A program made the translations under genes and the position numbers. Positions 7,506 to 16,500 of a stretch of DNA of 64,000 nt are shown here, piece by piece (within the stretch, counting starts at the first letter, position 1; each line of letters starts with the position of its first letter). Below the pieces are notes generated by a model. It saw only the letters and a program-made list of their open reading frames with translations, searched no databases and had not been told where the DNA came from. Origin of the DNA: Streptomyces sp. ISL-98 (GTDB lineage Bacteria; Actinomycetota; Actinomycetes; Streptomycetales; Streptomycetaceae). Where the stretch lies: the NCBI RefSeq assembly GCF_018614055.1, contig NZ_JAGGPB010000034.1, positions 1 to 64,000 on the forward strand, read 5' to 3'.

Positions 7506-9734
7506 CTACTTCAGCGGGTACGCCGCGATCAGCGGGCCGCCGAGGGCGAAGACGACCCGGGCGCGCTCATGGGCGATGAAACGGGTCCCCGAGGTCTTGT
7601 AGGTGGCGGTTGTCGTATGCGTGGATACGTCGATCTGACGGAGGCCCGAAGGTCCCTTGCTGTACACGCACTTCCTGCCTACTACCGGGGGGTCGGTGCG
7701 GTCCGCCCGCGCCCCCTCTCCGCCCTTCTCCTCCCAGCGCACCTTCCCGTCGGCCGCGCCGACGGCGACGAGTCCCAGCTTGTCCTGCACTGCGTACGCG
7801 ACACCGTCCTTGACGGCCGGCGGCCCGAAGGAGGTGCCCGGGCGGCTCTTGGCGAGGGTCCATGCCTCCTTGCCGTCGGCCAGGCGCAGGGCGCGCAGCG
7901 GGCCGAATCCCAGATAGACGTGCCGGTCGTCCGTGGTCAGCAGGTTCCGGACCAGATCCGGCTTGGCGTCGGTCGCGGGGACGGACCAAAGGGGCGTTCC
8001 TGTACGGGAGTCGTGGACCGCGAGCTTCACCTTTCCGGCGGCCGTCTCCTGGAGCAGCACAAGCCGGTTGCCGACGACCCGGCCCGCGAGGAAGTGCGGG
8101 CTTTCGGAGTCTTTCTTGTGCGGCGGGAGGGGCCGGCGCCAGCGCTCTGCGCCCGACCGCATGTCGACGGCCAGCAGGTACCAGGACTGCCCGTTCTGAT
8201 AGCCACCGCGTTTGAACCCGCCCGTGCCGCCCACCAGATACAGCATGCCGTCGGCGCAGCAGATCAACTGGGCTTCCTTGTGTAGGACGTTGAAGTCCGG
8301 GAAGGTCTGCCGGGGCTTGGCCGTCTTGCCGGTGGCCGCGTCGACCGAGTCGACGACCAGGGGCTTGACCTGCCCCTCGATGCCGAAGAACTCGTGATCA
8401 GGGATGCGGAAAATCTGCTTGCCGTCCGTGGCCACGCGCCACGCGTACTCGGCATCGCCGCTCGTCCAGGCGGCGTTGCCGGTTTTGGGGTCGATAGCGG
8501 CGAGCCCCGTGCCGATCGCCAGCAGGACGTGGTCGCCCAGGACGACCGGGTATGGATCGGCCGCCGGGTAGTTCTCGAGGGCGAGGTCGTCCACGGGGGG
8601 TATCTGGACCTGCCAGAGGTAGTCGCTCAGCGGCTTCTTCGATGTCGTGGGGGAGGGGGCGCCGCCGCTCTTGGCCGGTCCCGGCTTGCCTCCCGGGTCC
8701 TCCGGGCCGAGCCATGCCCACGCGCCCGCCCCGGCCGCCGCGACGCCGAGGACCGAACTTCCGCCCACGGTCAGGAGTCTGCGGCGGGTAAGGGCCGGGA
8801 CGACGGCGGTCGAGGCCTGGTCGGCCTCCTCCGGTGCGGGGAGCCGGTAGGGCTGGTACTGCCAGACCTCTGTCGCCCTGCGCGCGATGTCCGCGAGCAG
8901 CAGGTCCGGCAGATGGTCCGCGAACTCGCCGTGACCGTCGTGGAGCTCCGCGGTGAGCTGGGCCGTGGTCGGGCGCTGGGCCGGGTCCTTGGAGAGGCAG
9001 CGGGTGAGCAGTGGGAGGAGCGAGGGCGGTACGTCCGTCAGATCCGGCTCCGCGTACCTGACGCGGTAGAGCAGGTCCGCGGCTTGGCCGGTTCCGAAGG
9101 GGCCGCGGCCCGTGGCGGCGAAGACCAGGACGCCCGCGAGGGCGAAGACGTCGCCTGCCGGGGTGTGTTCCTGGCCCGTGGCCTGTTCCGGGGACATGAA
9201 GGCGGGGGTGCCCGCCGCCGCTCCCGTACGAGTGAGGCGCTCGTCCCCGGCCGCTCGGGCGATGCCGAAGTCGATGATTTTGGCGCCGTAGGCCGTGACC
9301 ATCACGTTGGACGGCTTCAGGTCGCGGTGGACGACGTCCGAGGCGTGGAGTTGCGACAGGGCCCCGGCCAAGGCTGCGCCCAGCGCGCGGACCGAGGGTT
9401 CGGGCAGGGGGCCGCAGAGGGCGATCGCGTCGTCGAGGGGCGGGCCCAGGACGTACTCGGTGGCCAGCCACGGGGTTTCGGCGAGCGGGTCGGCGTCGAC
9501 GACGGTCGCTCCGTGGTGGCCGCCGATGATGCGGGCCGCGTCGGTCTCCAGGCGGAAGCGGGTGCGGGAGGCCGGATCCGATGCGATGCCGGCGTGCATC
9601 GTCTTCAGCGCGACCGTGCGGCCGCCGGCGGAGCGGGCCAGGTAGACCGTGCCCATGCCGCCGCTGCCCAGGCGGGCCAACGGGCGGTACGCGGCGATCT
9701 GGGCAGGGTCGTCGTGGGTGAGGGGGGACAGCAT
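7506..9734 (-). CDS. Membrane Ser/Thr protein kinase with PQQ-type beta-propeller, paralogue
   Basis: A 742-residue kinase with the same plan as its downstream neighbour: glycine loop 'GSGGMGTVYLA', 'VALKTM' lysine, 'HRDLKPSNV', 'IIDFGIARA' and 'FMSPEQ'. After a linker come 'TRRRLL' and a hydrophobic segment ending 'AWAWLG', then a PQQ-like propeller of about 400 residues. All catalytic residues seem present, so it should be active. The start ATG lies only 3 nt after the stop of the upstream pseudokinase, which indicates a shared message and probably translational coupling. The two active kinases look like diverged duplicates. Confidence 0.92.
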   Translation of the reverse strand: MLSPLTHDDPAQIAAYRPLARLGSGGMGTVYLARSAGGRTVALKTMHAGIASDPASRTRFRLETDAARIIGGHHGATVVDADPLAETPWLATEYVLGPPLDDAIALCGPLPEPSVRALGAALAGALSQLHASDVVHRDLKPSNVMVTAYGAKIIDFGIARAAGDERLTRTGAAAGTPAFMSPEQATGQEHTPAGDVFALAGVLVFAATGRGPFGTGQAADLLYRVRYAEPDLTDVPPSLLPLLTRCLSKDPAQRPTTAQLTAELHDGHGEFADHLPDLLLADIARRATEVWQYQPYRLPAPEEADQASTAVVPALTRRRLLTVGGSSVLGVAAAGAGAWAWLGPEDPGGKPGPAKSGGAPSPTTSKKPLSDYLWQVQIPPVDDLALENYPAADPYPVVLGDHVLLAIGTGLAAIDPKTGNAAWTSGDAEYAWRVATDGKQIFRIPDHEFFGIEGQVKPLVVDSVDAATGKTAKPRQTFPDFNVLHKEAQLICCADGMLYLVGGTGGFKRGGYQNGQSWYLLAVDMRSGAERWRRPLPPHKKDSESPHFLAGRVVGNRLVLLQETAAGKVKLAVHDSRTGTPLWSVPATDAKPDLVRNLLTTDDRHVYLGFGPLRALRLADGKEAWTLAKSRPGTSFGPPAVKDGVAYAVQDKLGLVAVGAADGKVRWEEKGGEGARADRTDPPVVGRKCVYSKGPSGLRQIDVSTHTTTATYKTSGTRFIAHERARVVFALGGPLIAAYPLK

Positions 9735-9737
9735 CGG

Positions 9738-10661
9738 TCAAGTCGTCCTGGAGGGCAGCGGGATGCGGAGTTCGGCGGCGAGCACTTTCGCGGACTGGTG
9801 GGCCACCGCCGCCACTACCCGGCCGGGCAGCCAGCCGGGGGTGATGAGCGATGCTGTGGAGTCGAGCTCCGTCGCGGTGGGGGCAGGTGACGACGGCGGG
9901 AGGGCGTGCAGGACTTCGGCAGCGGTGGGGCGTCCCGCCGGGTCGCGTGTCAGGCAGCGTGCGATCAAGGAGCGCAGGGATTCGGGAAGTTCGTCACGGT
10001 CCGGGACCGTGTGGCCCGTCGCCGCGTACGCCAGGACCGCGCCCAGTGCGTAGATGTCGCCCGGCGGGCGCGGGCGGCCGCCCGATGCCTGTTCCGGGGC
10101 CAGGCTTCCCGGCTCCAGGCCCGGGAGACCGGTGCGCCGGTCGCCGTCCGGGGCCGCCGCGCGGACCGCGCCGAAGCACGTCAGGCGCGGGCCGTTTCCG
10201 GCGAGTAGCACGGCTGCGGGGGACAGGCCCGCATGTGTGATGCCCATGGCGTGTGCGCCGGCGAGCGTCTCGGCCAAGGCCGCGCCCACAGCTCGTACGG
10301 TGCGCTCGGGCAGGGGGCCGCCGTGGACGGACAGGGCCACGGGGAGCGGCAGCGCGGGGAGGTACGGCGAGGCGTACCAGGGGGCCTCGGACGGGGGCGA
10401 GACTTCGGAGACGGGGCAGACCCAGGGGCCCAGCAGCCGGCGGGCCGCGTCGGCTTCGACGAGGAAGCGTCCGGGGGCGGTTGTTTCGAGCGGGGCGCTG
10501 ATCAGCACCGTACGGTCGCCGTCCGCACTTCGCGCGACGAACCGGCGCTCGGGTACGGGCGGGAAGCCGGGACCGGCCGGATCGAGGCGGGTGATCAGGT
10601 GGTACGGGCCGATCCGGCGTGGATTGTCCACGCGCGGTTGTTCTGTGCGTGCTCGTTCCAT
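9738..10661 (-). CDS. Kinase-fold pseudokinase
   Basis: A 307-residue protein recognisable as a Hanks-type kinase fold but missing the catalytic residues. The HRD position reads H143-A-G145, DFG reads C162-F-G, the VAIK lysine region reads 'TVLISAP' with no lysine, and the glycine loop is degraded. The APE motif (188-190) and the 'DIYALGAVLAYAATG' helix-F region are kept. It has no propeller or obvious membrane segment. The ATG was chosen for the GGGGGA ribosome site about 7 nt upstream; further-upstream starts add low-complexity residues. It heads the kinase operon, so it may act as a binding partner or allosteric regulator of the two kinases (inference). Confidence 0.82.
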   Translation of the reverse strand: MERARTEQPRVDNPRRIGPYHLITRLDPAGPGFPPVPERRFVARSADGDRTVLISAPLETTAPGRFLVEADAARRLLGPWVCPVSEVSPPSEAPWYASPYLPALPLPVALSVHGGPLPERTVRAVGAALAETLAGAHAMGITHAGLSPAAVLLAGNGPRLTCFGAVRAAAPDGDRRTGLPGLEPGSLAPEQASGGRPRPPGDIYALGAVLAYAATGHTVPDRDELPESLRSLIARCLTRDPAGRPTAAEVLHALPPSSPAPTATELDSTASLITPGWLPGRVVAAVAHQSAKVLAAELRIPLPSRTT

Positions 10662-10919
10662 CTGCGAATCCCCCGGGCCGGTCTGATGCATCAGGAGCCT
10701 ACTCATGCAGCGGGGCCGGCCCGGAGGGTGGTCAGGTCGCGGTCGGTCGGAAGGGCTCCTTGCCATGACTTTGGGCGGCGCCGTCGGTCCTGCCCGCCTC
10801 GCCGCCGCCTGTACGCGGGCTCATGGTGCCCCACGGCAACAGGCCTGTGGGCCATCGTGGTCCGGATGCGGGCGGTGGTTTCCCGGAGGAGGAGGCCAGC
10901 GTCATGAGGGTGTAGATGT

Positions 10920-12122
10920 TCACTTCGCGGTGATCCTTACCGGGAGGCTCTCCAGGCCGTTGACGACGATGGAGCGCAGCGGGACGGCCGGGCCGGTCTG
11001 CTCGATGTGGTGGATGGAGTCGAGCAGTTCCGTGAAGAGGATCCGCATCTCGGTGCGGGTCATCATCGCTCCGAGGCAGAAGTGTTCCCCGGCGCCCAGC
11101 GCGAGATGGCGGTTGGGGCGGCGGGTGATGTCGAAGACGTCCGGGTTCTCGAAGTAGCGCTCGTCCCGGTTGGCCGAGGGGGTCCACATGACCACCCGGT
11201 CTCCTGCCTCCAGCAGGCGGTCGCGGAGCGTTACGGGCTCGGTCACCGTGCGCATGATGTGGGTCGCGCTGGAGGTCCAGCGCAGTACCTCTTCCACCGC
11301 CGTGGGCATCAGAGTGCGGTCGGCGTGCAGACGTTCCCAGTCGGCGGGACGGTCCAGGAAGGTCTGCATTCCGCCGGCGACCGCGAGGCGGACGTTCTCC
11401 GTGCCGCCTACCAGGAGGTTGTCGCAGTTGAGGAGGATGTCTTCCTCGGAGAGCAGATTGCCGTCGACCTCGCCGTTGACCAGGGCGCTGACCAGATCGT
11501 CCTCCGGCTGGTCCATCCGCCGGTACATCAGCTCGAGGAAGTACGCCATGATTTCCTGGTGCGCGATGCTGCGGGTCTCCGCCTCGCCCGCGCCGAAAGC
11601 CTTGCTGGTGAGGGAGAAGAGCATCTCCTGCTCGTGGTCCGGTACGCCCATGAGCCGGCAGATGACATAGAGCGGCAGCCGTGCCGCGATGTCGGTGACG
11701 AAGTCGCACTCGCCCAGTCCGGCCGCCCTGGCCACGACCTGGCGCACCGCACCGCGCATCGCCTCCTCCAGCGCGCGGACCGAGCGCGTGGTGAACCAGT
11801 CGGCGACCAGCGAACGCAGCGCCTTGTGGTGTGGGGGGTCGGTGAGTGCGAGCGTGCGGCCGCCGCCGGGGTCCTTGCCGTGGGCGAGGGGGCGCAGCAG
11901 GATGCCCTCGGCCGAGCTGAAGACCCGTGCGTCGTTGTAGACGGTGCGGATGTCGTCGTACCGCGTGACCGACCAGAAGGCGGGGTACTGGGTCGCGGCG
12001 TGCAGCCGTACCGGGTCGTTGTCCCGCATCCAGCGCCAGACCGGGTACGGGTCCCCGGTCGCGTACAGCTCGGGGTCGACGAGGTTGGCGAGGTCGACGG
12101 ACTCGGGGGCCAGCACGGTCAT
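10920..12122 (-). CDS. Cytochrome P450
   Basis: A 400-residue soluble bacterial P450. The haem-ligand loop is 'LGAGEHFCLGA' with C349, the ExxR pair is E278/R281, and the I-helix reads 'NLLVGGTENVR' with T241 as the oxygen-activating threonine followed by an acidic residue. Helix C carries 'DPPHHKALR'. P450s in NRPS clusters often hydroxylate free or carrier-bound amino acids; which applies here is not shown. Its start overlaps the NRPS stop by 4 nt, and it is the last gene of the leftward biosynthetic operon. No dedicated ferredoxin gene is visible nearby. Confidence 0.93.
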   Translation of the reverse strand: MTVLAPESVDLANLVDPELYATGDPYPVWRWMRDNDPVRLHAATQYPAFWSVTRYDDIRTVYNDARVFSSAEGILLRPLAHGKDPGGGRTLALTDPPHHKALRSLVADWFTTRSVRALEEAMRGAVRQVVARAAGLGECDFVTDIAARLPLYVICRLMGVPDHEQEMLFSLTSKAFGAGEAETRSIAHQEIMAYFLELMYRRMDQPEDDLVSALVNGEVDGNLLSEEDILLNCDNLLVGGTENVRLAVAGGMQTFLDRPADWERLHADRTLMPTAVEEVLRWTSSATHIMRTVTEPVTLRDRLLEAGDRVVMWTPSANRDERYFENPDVFDITRRPNRHLALGAGEHFCLGAMMTRTEMRILFTELLDSIHHIEQTGPAVPLRSIVVNGLESLPVRITAK

Positions 12123-15100
12123 GACAGGTCTCCTTCGGGCAGCGGCAGGGTGTGTACGAGGTCGGCCAGCCGCTTGACGAGCTCGTGGGCGGTGATGTCG
12201 GGGACCGCGTCGGGCCGGTAGTTGAGCGCGAGCCGCAGCCGGCCGTCGGGCAGGGGCCAGAACTCCGTCTGGACCTCCAACGGGATGTCCAGGTACGGCG
12301 GGCGGAGGTGCACGGTCGTGAGCCCGGACAGGGCGAGTTCCGGCACGGCGTTGTCCTGCAGCACCAGGAGGGTCTGGAAGAGCGGGGGCCGCCCGGTGCG
12401 GGGCGGGTTGAGCAGACGTACGAGGTCGTGGAAGGCCACGTCCTGGGCGCCGAAGGCCCGGTCGATGATGCGGCCCGCCTCGGCGATGGCGTCGGGGCCG
12501 CCGTCGAGGACCTTCCCTCGCAGCCGCAGGCACGCCATCTCGATGTGGCAGCCGACGGCCTCTTCGAGGCGGGTGTCGAATCGCTGCGCGACCGGTGCTC
12601 CGATCGCGAAGTCGTCCCGGCCGGTCAGTTCGGCGAGCAACTGCCCGTAGCAGGACAGCAGTACGGCATACCGGGTGACGCCCGCGCGGGTGGCGGCCGC
12701 GTCGATGCGGGCCGCGGCGTCCTGGTCGAGCTGCCGCTCGATCCGTACCGGGCGGCGGACATCATCCGTACGGTCGGGCGCGAGGGGCCACACCAGCTCC
12801 GGTACGCCGGACAACTCGGCCTCCAGTGCCATCCGTTGGCGCTCCAGGTCCACCAGGGCGAGCCGTTCCGAGCGCAGGCGCGCGCTTTCGGCGGCGGAGA
12901 GCGCCGCGGGCCGGGCGGATGTGCCCGAACCGGTGAGGGCCGCGTTGTACGCATGGGCGAGGTCCGCGGTCATCACGGACTCCGACCAGCCGTCGAAGGC
13001 GATGTGGTGGACGACGCAGCCGAACACCCAGGACCGGCCGGACTCCAGCGGCACCAGCGCGGTTCGCCACACCTCGCCCTCGGTGAGTTCGAGCGGTGCG
13101 CCGAGCGTCTCGCACAGCACCGCGGTCGCCGTGTCCGCGTCCGGTTCGGCGTCCAGGATCTCCAGTACGGGGGCGGGGAACTCCACGGCACAGGCGACGG
13201 GTTCGGGCGCGGCGCGGTAGGCCATCCGCAGCACTTCGTGGCGGTTGTGCACGGCCTCGACAGCGCTGTCGAGGGCATCCAGGTCCAGCTCGCCGTTCTC
13301 TCCGTCGATGCGGAAGAGAAGCAGGCAATGGGCCGAGCGGTCCTCGGGATTGAGGAGATGGTTGGTCAGAAAGCCGGTCTGCATGGGCGTGAGCGGCACA
13401 TCCGCGCCCTCCCCGACGGCCGTGCTCCCGGCGGGGCCCGTCCGCGCCAGCCACTGCCCCAGACCGCGCGCGGTCGGGTGCTCGTACAGCCGTGATACGG
13501 GCACGGGCCGCCCCAGTTCCGCCGCGAGCCGCGCGCACACCCGGCCGGCGCCCAGCGAAGTGCCGCCGAGATCGGTGAAGGCGATGTCGGCCGGTACGCA
13601 GGCCCGGTCCAGGACCGCCGCGAAGACGGCGGCGGTCAGCCCGACCAGCGGCTCGTCGTCCGGCTCGTCGTCCGGCTCGTCGTCCGGCTCGTCGTCCGGC
13701 TCGTCATCCGGTTCGTCGTCCCGGGCGACGGACGGCGTCTGCGGGAGGCCGCCGGGGGCCGCGACCGGTGCCGACTCCAGCAGCGCCCGCTCGTCCAGCT
13801 TGCCGTTGGCGGTCACGGGGAAGGCGGCCACCGGAACCACGGCGTCCGGCCGCTGGTAGTGCACCAGCCCGGCCCTCAGGACGTCCTCGGCCCCGGCCAG
13901 CCCGTCTCCCGCCACGGTGGGCACGCAGAAGGCCAGCAGGCCCTCGGCGTTCCCGGCCTCGTCGCGGCGGGCCACCACTCGGCAGGTGCGGACACCGGGG
14001 AGCAGCGCCTCGATCTGCCGCTCGACCTCGGCCGGCTCGATCCGGTGGCCCCGGATCTTGACCTGCCGGTCGGCGCGTCCCAGGTAGTGCAGGACGCCGT
14101 CCTCGTCGAACCGGCCCAGGTCGCCGGTGCGGTAGACGCGAACGTCCCGGCCCCGTACAGGGATGCGGGGGAACTTGGCCCCGGTGAGGGCGGGGTCGCC
14201 GAGGTAGCGCAGGGCCAGTCCGTCGCCCGCGACGCAGATCTCGCCGTCGACGAGGTGGATCTCCGTACCGGGGACCGGGCGGCCGACGGGAATGCCGCCG
14301 GGCAGCTCGCAGTCGGACGCGGTGATGCGGTGCGTGGTGGCGAAGACGGTGCTTTCGACCGGCCCGTACCCGTTGATCAGGGCGATGCCGGGGTGGTGGC
14401 GGAGGAAGGCGCGTACGTGCGGGACGGACAGCCGCTCGCCGCCGGTCATCACCTGGCGCAGACCCCGGAAGGCATCCGGGTCCTCGTCCACGATCATGTT
14501 CAGCAGGCTGCTGGTGAGCCAGACCGTGTCGGCGCCGTGCTGGGTGACCGCGTCACGGAGCACCTGCCCGGACAGATACGGCTCGTCGACGACGAGCGAG
14601 GTGCCGCCGCTGAGCAGCGCGGTCCACAGTTCCAGCGAGAACGCGTCCCAAGGCAGTGCGGCAGCCAGCGGGATCACTGTGCCGGTGCCGAACCGGGCGA
14701 AGGTGCCGGGGCGCACCAGGCGCGCGGTGGCGCGGTGCGGGGTGAGAACTCCCTTGGGCCGCCCGGTCGTTCCTGAGGTGAAGAAGACACAGGCGGGGGC
14801 GTCGGCGGTGACCTCGGCGGGACGGAAACCGGCGGGCGGCTCGTGGTCTTCGCCGTGGGCGGCGGGCGACCACACCGGTAGTCCCGTGTGGCCTCCGTCG
14901 GGGTCCTCCGTGACGATCAGCCGCGCCCCGAGTTCGGCGGTCACCTCCTGGATACGACGCTCCGGCCAGGCGGTATCGAGCAGCGCGTACGCGGCCCCCA
15001 GCTTCAGCACGGCGAGCACCGAGGCGATCAGCCCGGCGCTCCGCGGCAGCAGTACGGGCACCAGGTCGCCGGGACCGACGCCCCGGCGGGCCAGGGAAGC

Positions 15101-15238
15101 GGCCCAGGCGTCGGCGGTGCGGTCGAGTTCCGCGTAACTCAGCCTGCGTGCTCCGTGCACGACGGCGGTCGCCTCGGGGCGTTCGGCGGCCCAGCGGCTG
15201 ACGGCGGTGTGCAGGACTTCCTGATGGCCGGCGCTCAT
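12119..15238 (-). CDS. NRPS with A-T-C domain order
   Basis: A 1039-residue non-ribosomal peptide synthetase. Residues about 15-510 form an adenylation domain: 'FFTSGTTGRPKGV' (A3), 'NGYGPVEST' (A5), 'YRTGDLGRF' (A7), 'GRADRQVKIRGHRIE' (A8) and 'NGKLDE' (A10). A DDEP-repeat linker follows, then a carrier domain with 'DLGGTSL' (phosphopantetheine serine), and a condensation domain whose active motif is 'HHIAFDG'. Specificity residues read by eye suggest a hydrophobic pocket, but I do not assign a substrate. A terminal C domain without a following module would condense its aminoacyl group with an acceptor supplied in trans. The start overlaps the upstream gene in an ATGA. Confidence 0.93.
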   Translation of the reverse strand: MSAGHQEVLHTAVSRWAAERPEATAVVHGARRLSYAELDRTADAWAASLARRGVGPGDLVPVLLPRSAGLIASVLAVLKLGAAYALLDTAWPERRIQEVTAELGARLIVTEDPDGGHTGLPVWSPAAHGEDHEPPAGFRPAEVTADAPACVFFTSGTTGRPKGVLTPHRATARLVRPGTFARFGTGTVIPLAAALPWDAFSLELWTALLSGGTSLVVDEPYLSGQVLRDAVTQHGADTVWLTSSLLNMIVDEDPDAFRGLRQVMTGGERLSVPHVRAFLRHHPGIALINGYGPVESTVFATTHRITASDCELPGGIPVGRPVPGTEIHLVDGEICVAGDGLALRYLGDPALTGAKFPRIPVRGRDVRVYRTGDLGRFDEDGVLHYLGRADRQVKIRGHRIEPAEVERQIEALLPGVRTCRVVARRDEAGNAEGLLAFCVPTVAGDGLAGAEDVLRAGLVHYQRPDAVVPVAAFPVTANGKLDERALLESAPVAAPGGLPQTPSVARDDEPDDEPDDEPDDEPDDEPDDEPLVGLTAAVFAAVLDRACVPADIAFTDLGGTSLGAGRVCARLAAELGRPVPVSRLYEHPTARGLGQWLARTGPAGSTAVGEGADVPLTPMQTGFLTNHLLNPEDRSAHCLLLFRIDGENGELDLDALDSAVEAVHNRHEVLRMAYRAAPEPVACAVEFPAPVLEILDAEPDADTATAVLCETLGAPLELTEGEVWRTALVPLESGRSWVFGCVVHHIAFDGWSESVMTADLAHAYNAALTGSGTSARPAALSAAESARLRSERLALVDLERQRMALEAELSGVPELVWPLAPDRTDDVRRPVRIERQLDQDAAARIDAAATRAGVTRYAVLLSCYGQLLAELTGRDDFAIGAPVAQRFDTRLEEAVGCHIEMACLRLRGKVLDGGPDAIAEAGRIIDRAFGAQDVAFHDLVRLLNPPRTGRPPLFQTLLVLQDNAVPELALSGLTTVHLRPPYLDIPLEVQTEFWPLPDGRLRLALNYRPDAVPDITAHELVKRLADLVHTLPLPEGDLS
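13650..13721. repeat. 12-bp tandem repeat encoding a (DDEP)6 linker
   Basis: Six consecutive 12-bp units (GGCTCGTCGTCC and close variants on the top strand) lie in frame inside the NRPS gene and encode Asp-Asp-Glu-Pro six times between the adenylation and carrier domains. The last two units carry single-base changes, so the array is not freshly amplified throughout. The repeat keeps the frame and gives a flexible, strongly acidic tether. Confidence 0.95.
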
Positions 15239-16398
15239 GCCCCCGCTCCGAGGGTGTCGCGCAGGGCCCGTCCGAACTCCTCGATCTCCTCGAGGGTGTT
15301 GTAGTAGTGCGCCGAGACGCGGACGGCGGTCTCCACACCGCGCTCCGCCATGTAGACCGGGGTGTGGTGGCCGACGATCTTCCATACGTTGATGCGCTGT
15401 TCGGCGAGCCGGTCCCTCACGGTCTCGGCGGCGACGTCCTGGTGCCGGAAGGACAGGATGCCCGACTGCTCGGTGCCGGGGGCGATGAGCTCGATACCCG
15501 GGATGTCCTCCAGGGTGGCGCGCAGTGCCCGGAACACCTCCTTGTGGTCGAAGGGCGTGCCCTCCTCGAACAGAGTGAGCGCGGTGTTGAACCCGGCCAC
15601 GGCGGCGGTGCTGCGCTCGGCGAGTTCCAGAGAGCGGGCGCTGTGGTCGTCGATCCGGTAGCCGGTGGCCGAGTCGATTCGGGCCACGTGCAGATCGTGG
15701 AAGTCCGGGACCAGCGCCGCGCGCAGCTCGGGCGCGACGTAGGCGAAGGCGGTACCGCGCGGGCCGCGCATGAACTTGCGGCCCGCGCCGGTGAGGAGCT
15801 GGCAGCCGATGCGCTGAACGTCGACCGGAACCTGGCCGATGGACTGGCAGGCGTCGACGGCGTAGAAGCAGCGGTACGGGGCGAGCAGGCGCCCGATCGC
15901 CTCGACCGGGTTGACGATGCCGCAGCCGGAGGGGATGTGCGTCACCGACACGAGGGCGACGTCGTCGGCGATGTTGGCCGTCATCCACTCCAGGTCGAGG
16001 TCGCCGCCCGGCAGGGTGGGGACGACCTCGATCTGGCAGCCGGTGCGGTCGCGCAGGTTGAACAGGGAGATGAGGTTGCCCGCGTACTCGTAGGGCGTGA
16101 CCCAGACCCGGTCGTCCGGGCCGAGGGACAGCCGGGGCACGACGGCGCACCAGGCGCGGGTGGCGCTGTCGAACAGGGCTACGTCCGTGACCGGTGCGCC
16201 CAGCACGCGGGCGAGCCGGCGGTAGACCTCGTCGTTGATGATCCCGTCGAAGAAGCCCTCTGTCTCGTAACAGCCCGTGGCTGCCTCACGGTCGAGGACC
16301 TCGGCCATGGTCCGCCGCACCTCGGCGGGTACCAGACCGGCTCCGGCCGTGTTCAGATGAATCAGCCGGTCGGCTCCTGCGGCCCCTGTGTTCCTCAT
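15235..16398 (-). CDS. Class V PLP-dependent aminotransferase / desulfurase-like enzyme
   Basis: A 387-residue PLP enzyme of the fold-type I class V group (cysteine desulfurase, isopenicillin N epimerase-like). Supporting features are 'HLNTAGAGL' at the N-terminus, 'YAVDACQSIGQVPVD' with the cofactor-binding aspartate, and 'TGAGRKFMRGPRGTAF', whose lysine should hold PLP. Reactions in this family include transamination, racemisation, C-S lyase and decarboxylative steps, and the actual one is not evident. The ATG has a good GGTGGAG site. It overlaps the NRPS start by 4 nt and lies about 100 nt after the proline-dehydrogenase-like gene, so it probably prepares or modifies an amino-acid building block. 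Confidence 0.88.
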   Translation of the reverse strand: MRNTGAAGADRLIHLNTAGAGLVPAEVRRTMAEVLDREAATGCYETEGFFDGIINDEVYRRLARVLGAPVTDVALFDSATRAWCAVVPRLSLGPDDRVWVTPYEYAGNLISLFNLRDRTGCQIEVVPTLPGGDLDLEWMTANIADDVALVSVTHIPSGCGIVNPVEAIGRLLAPYRCFYAVDACQSIGQVPVDVQRIGCQLLTGAGRKFMRGPRGTAFAYVAPELRAALVPDFHDLHVARIDSATGYRIDDHSARSLELAERSTAAVAGFNTALTLFEEGTPFDHKEVFRALRATLEDIPGIELIAPGTEQSGILSFRHQDVAAETVRDRLAEQRINVWKIVGHHTPVYMAERGVETAVRVSAHYYNTLEEIEEFGRALRDTLGAGA

Positions 16399-16455
16399 CG
16401 TTCTCCACCTGCTCTGTTGTGTACGTGTACGTGATCGACTCGTGCGGCTCTGGGC

Positions 16456-16500
16456 CTAGGGGGTCTCCGGTTGATCTCCGCGGCGTCGCGGGGCCCCTAG
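16456..16500. promoter_or_regulatory. Inverted repeat at an intra-operon gap
   Basis: CTAGGGG and CCCCTAG (7-bp arms, 31-nt loop containing a second CCGCGG/CGCGG pairing) overlap the stop codon of the proline-dehydrogenase-like gene, in the only sizeable gap of that half-operon. It could be a processing, attenuation or partial termination site. This is a visual call without folding energy. Confidence 0.3.

Noticed and set aside
10732..10905. Possible 57-residue gene after the P450
   Set aside because: No ribosome site, no recognisable features, Pro/Gly-rich composition typical of random GC-rich frames.
13650..13721. Short repeat array as CRISPR
   Set aside because: Units are 12 bp with no spacers and keep the NRPS reading frame; it is a protein linker repeat.
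15239..16150. Upstream extension of the A-T-C NRPS frame to 1343 residues
   Set aside because: The extension lies out of frame over the class V PLP gene and has low-complexity Arg/Pro composition; the ATG overlapping that gene's stop is the natural start.
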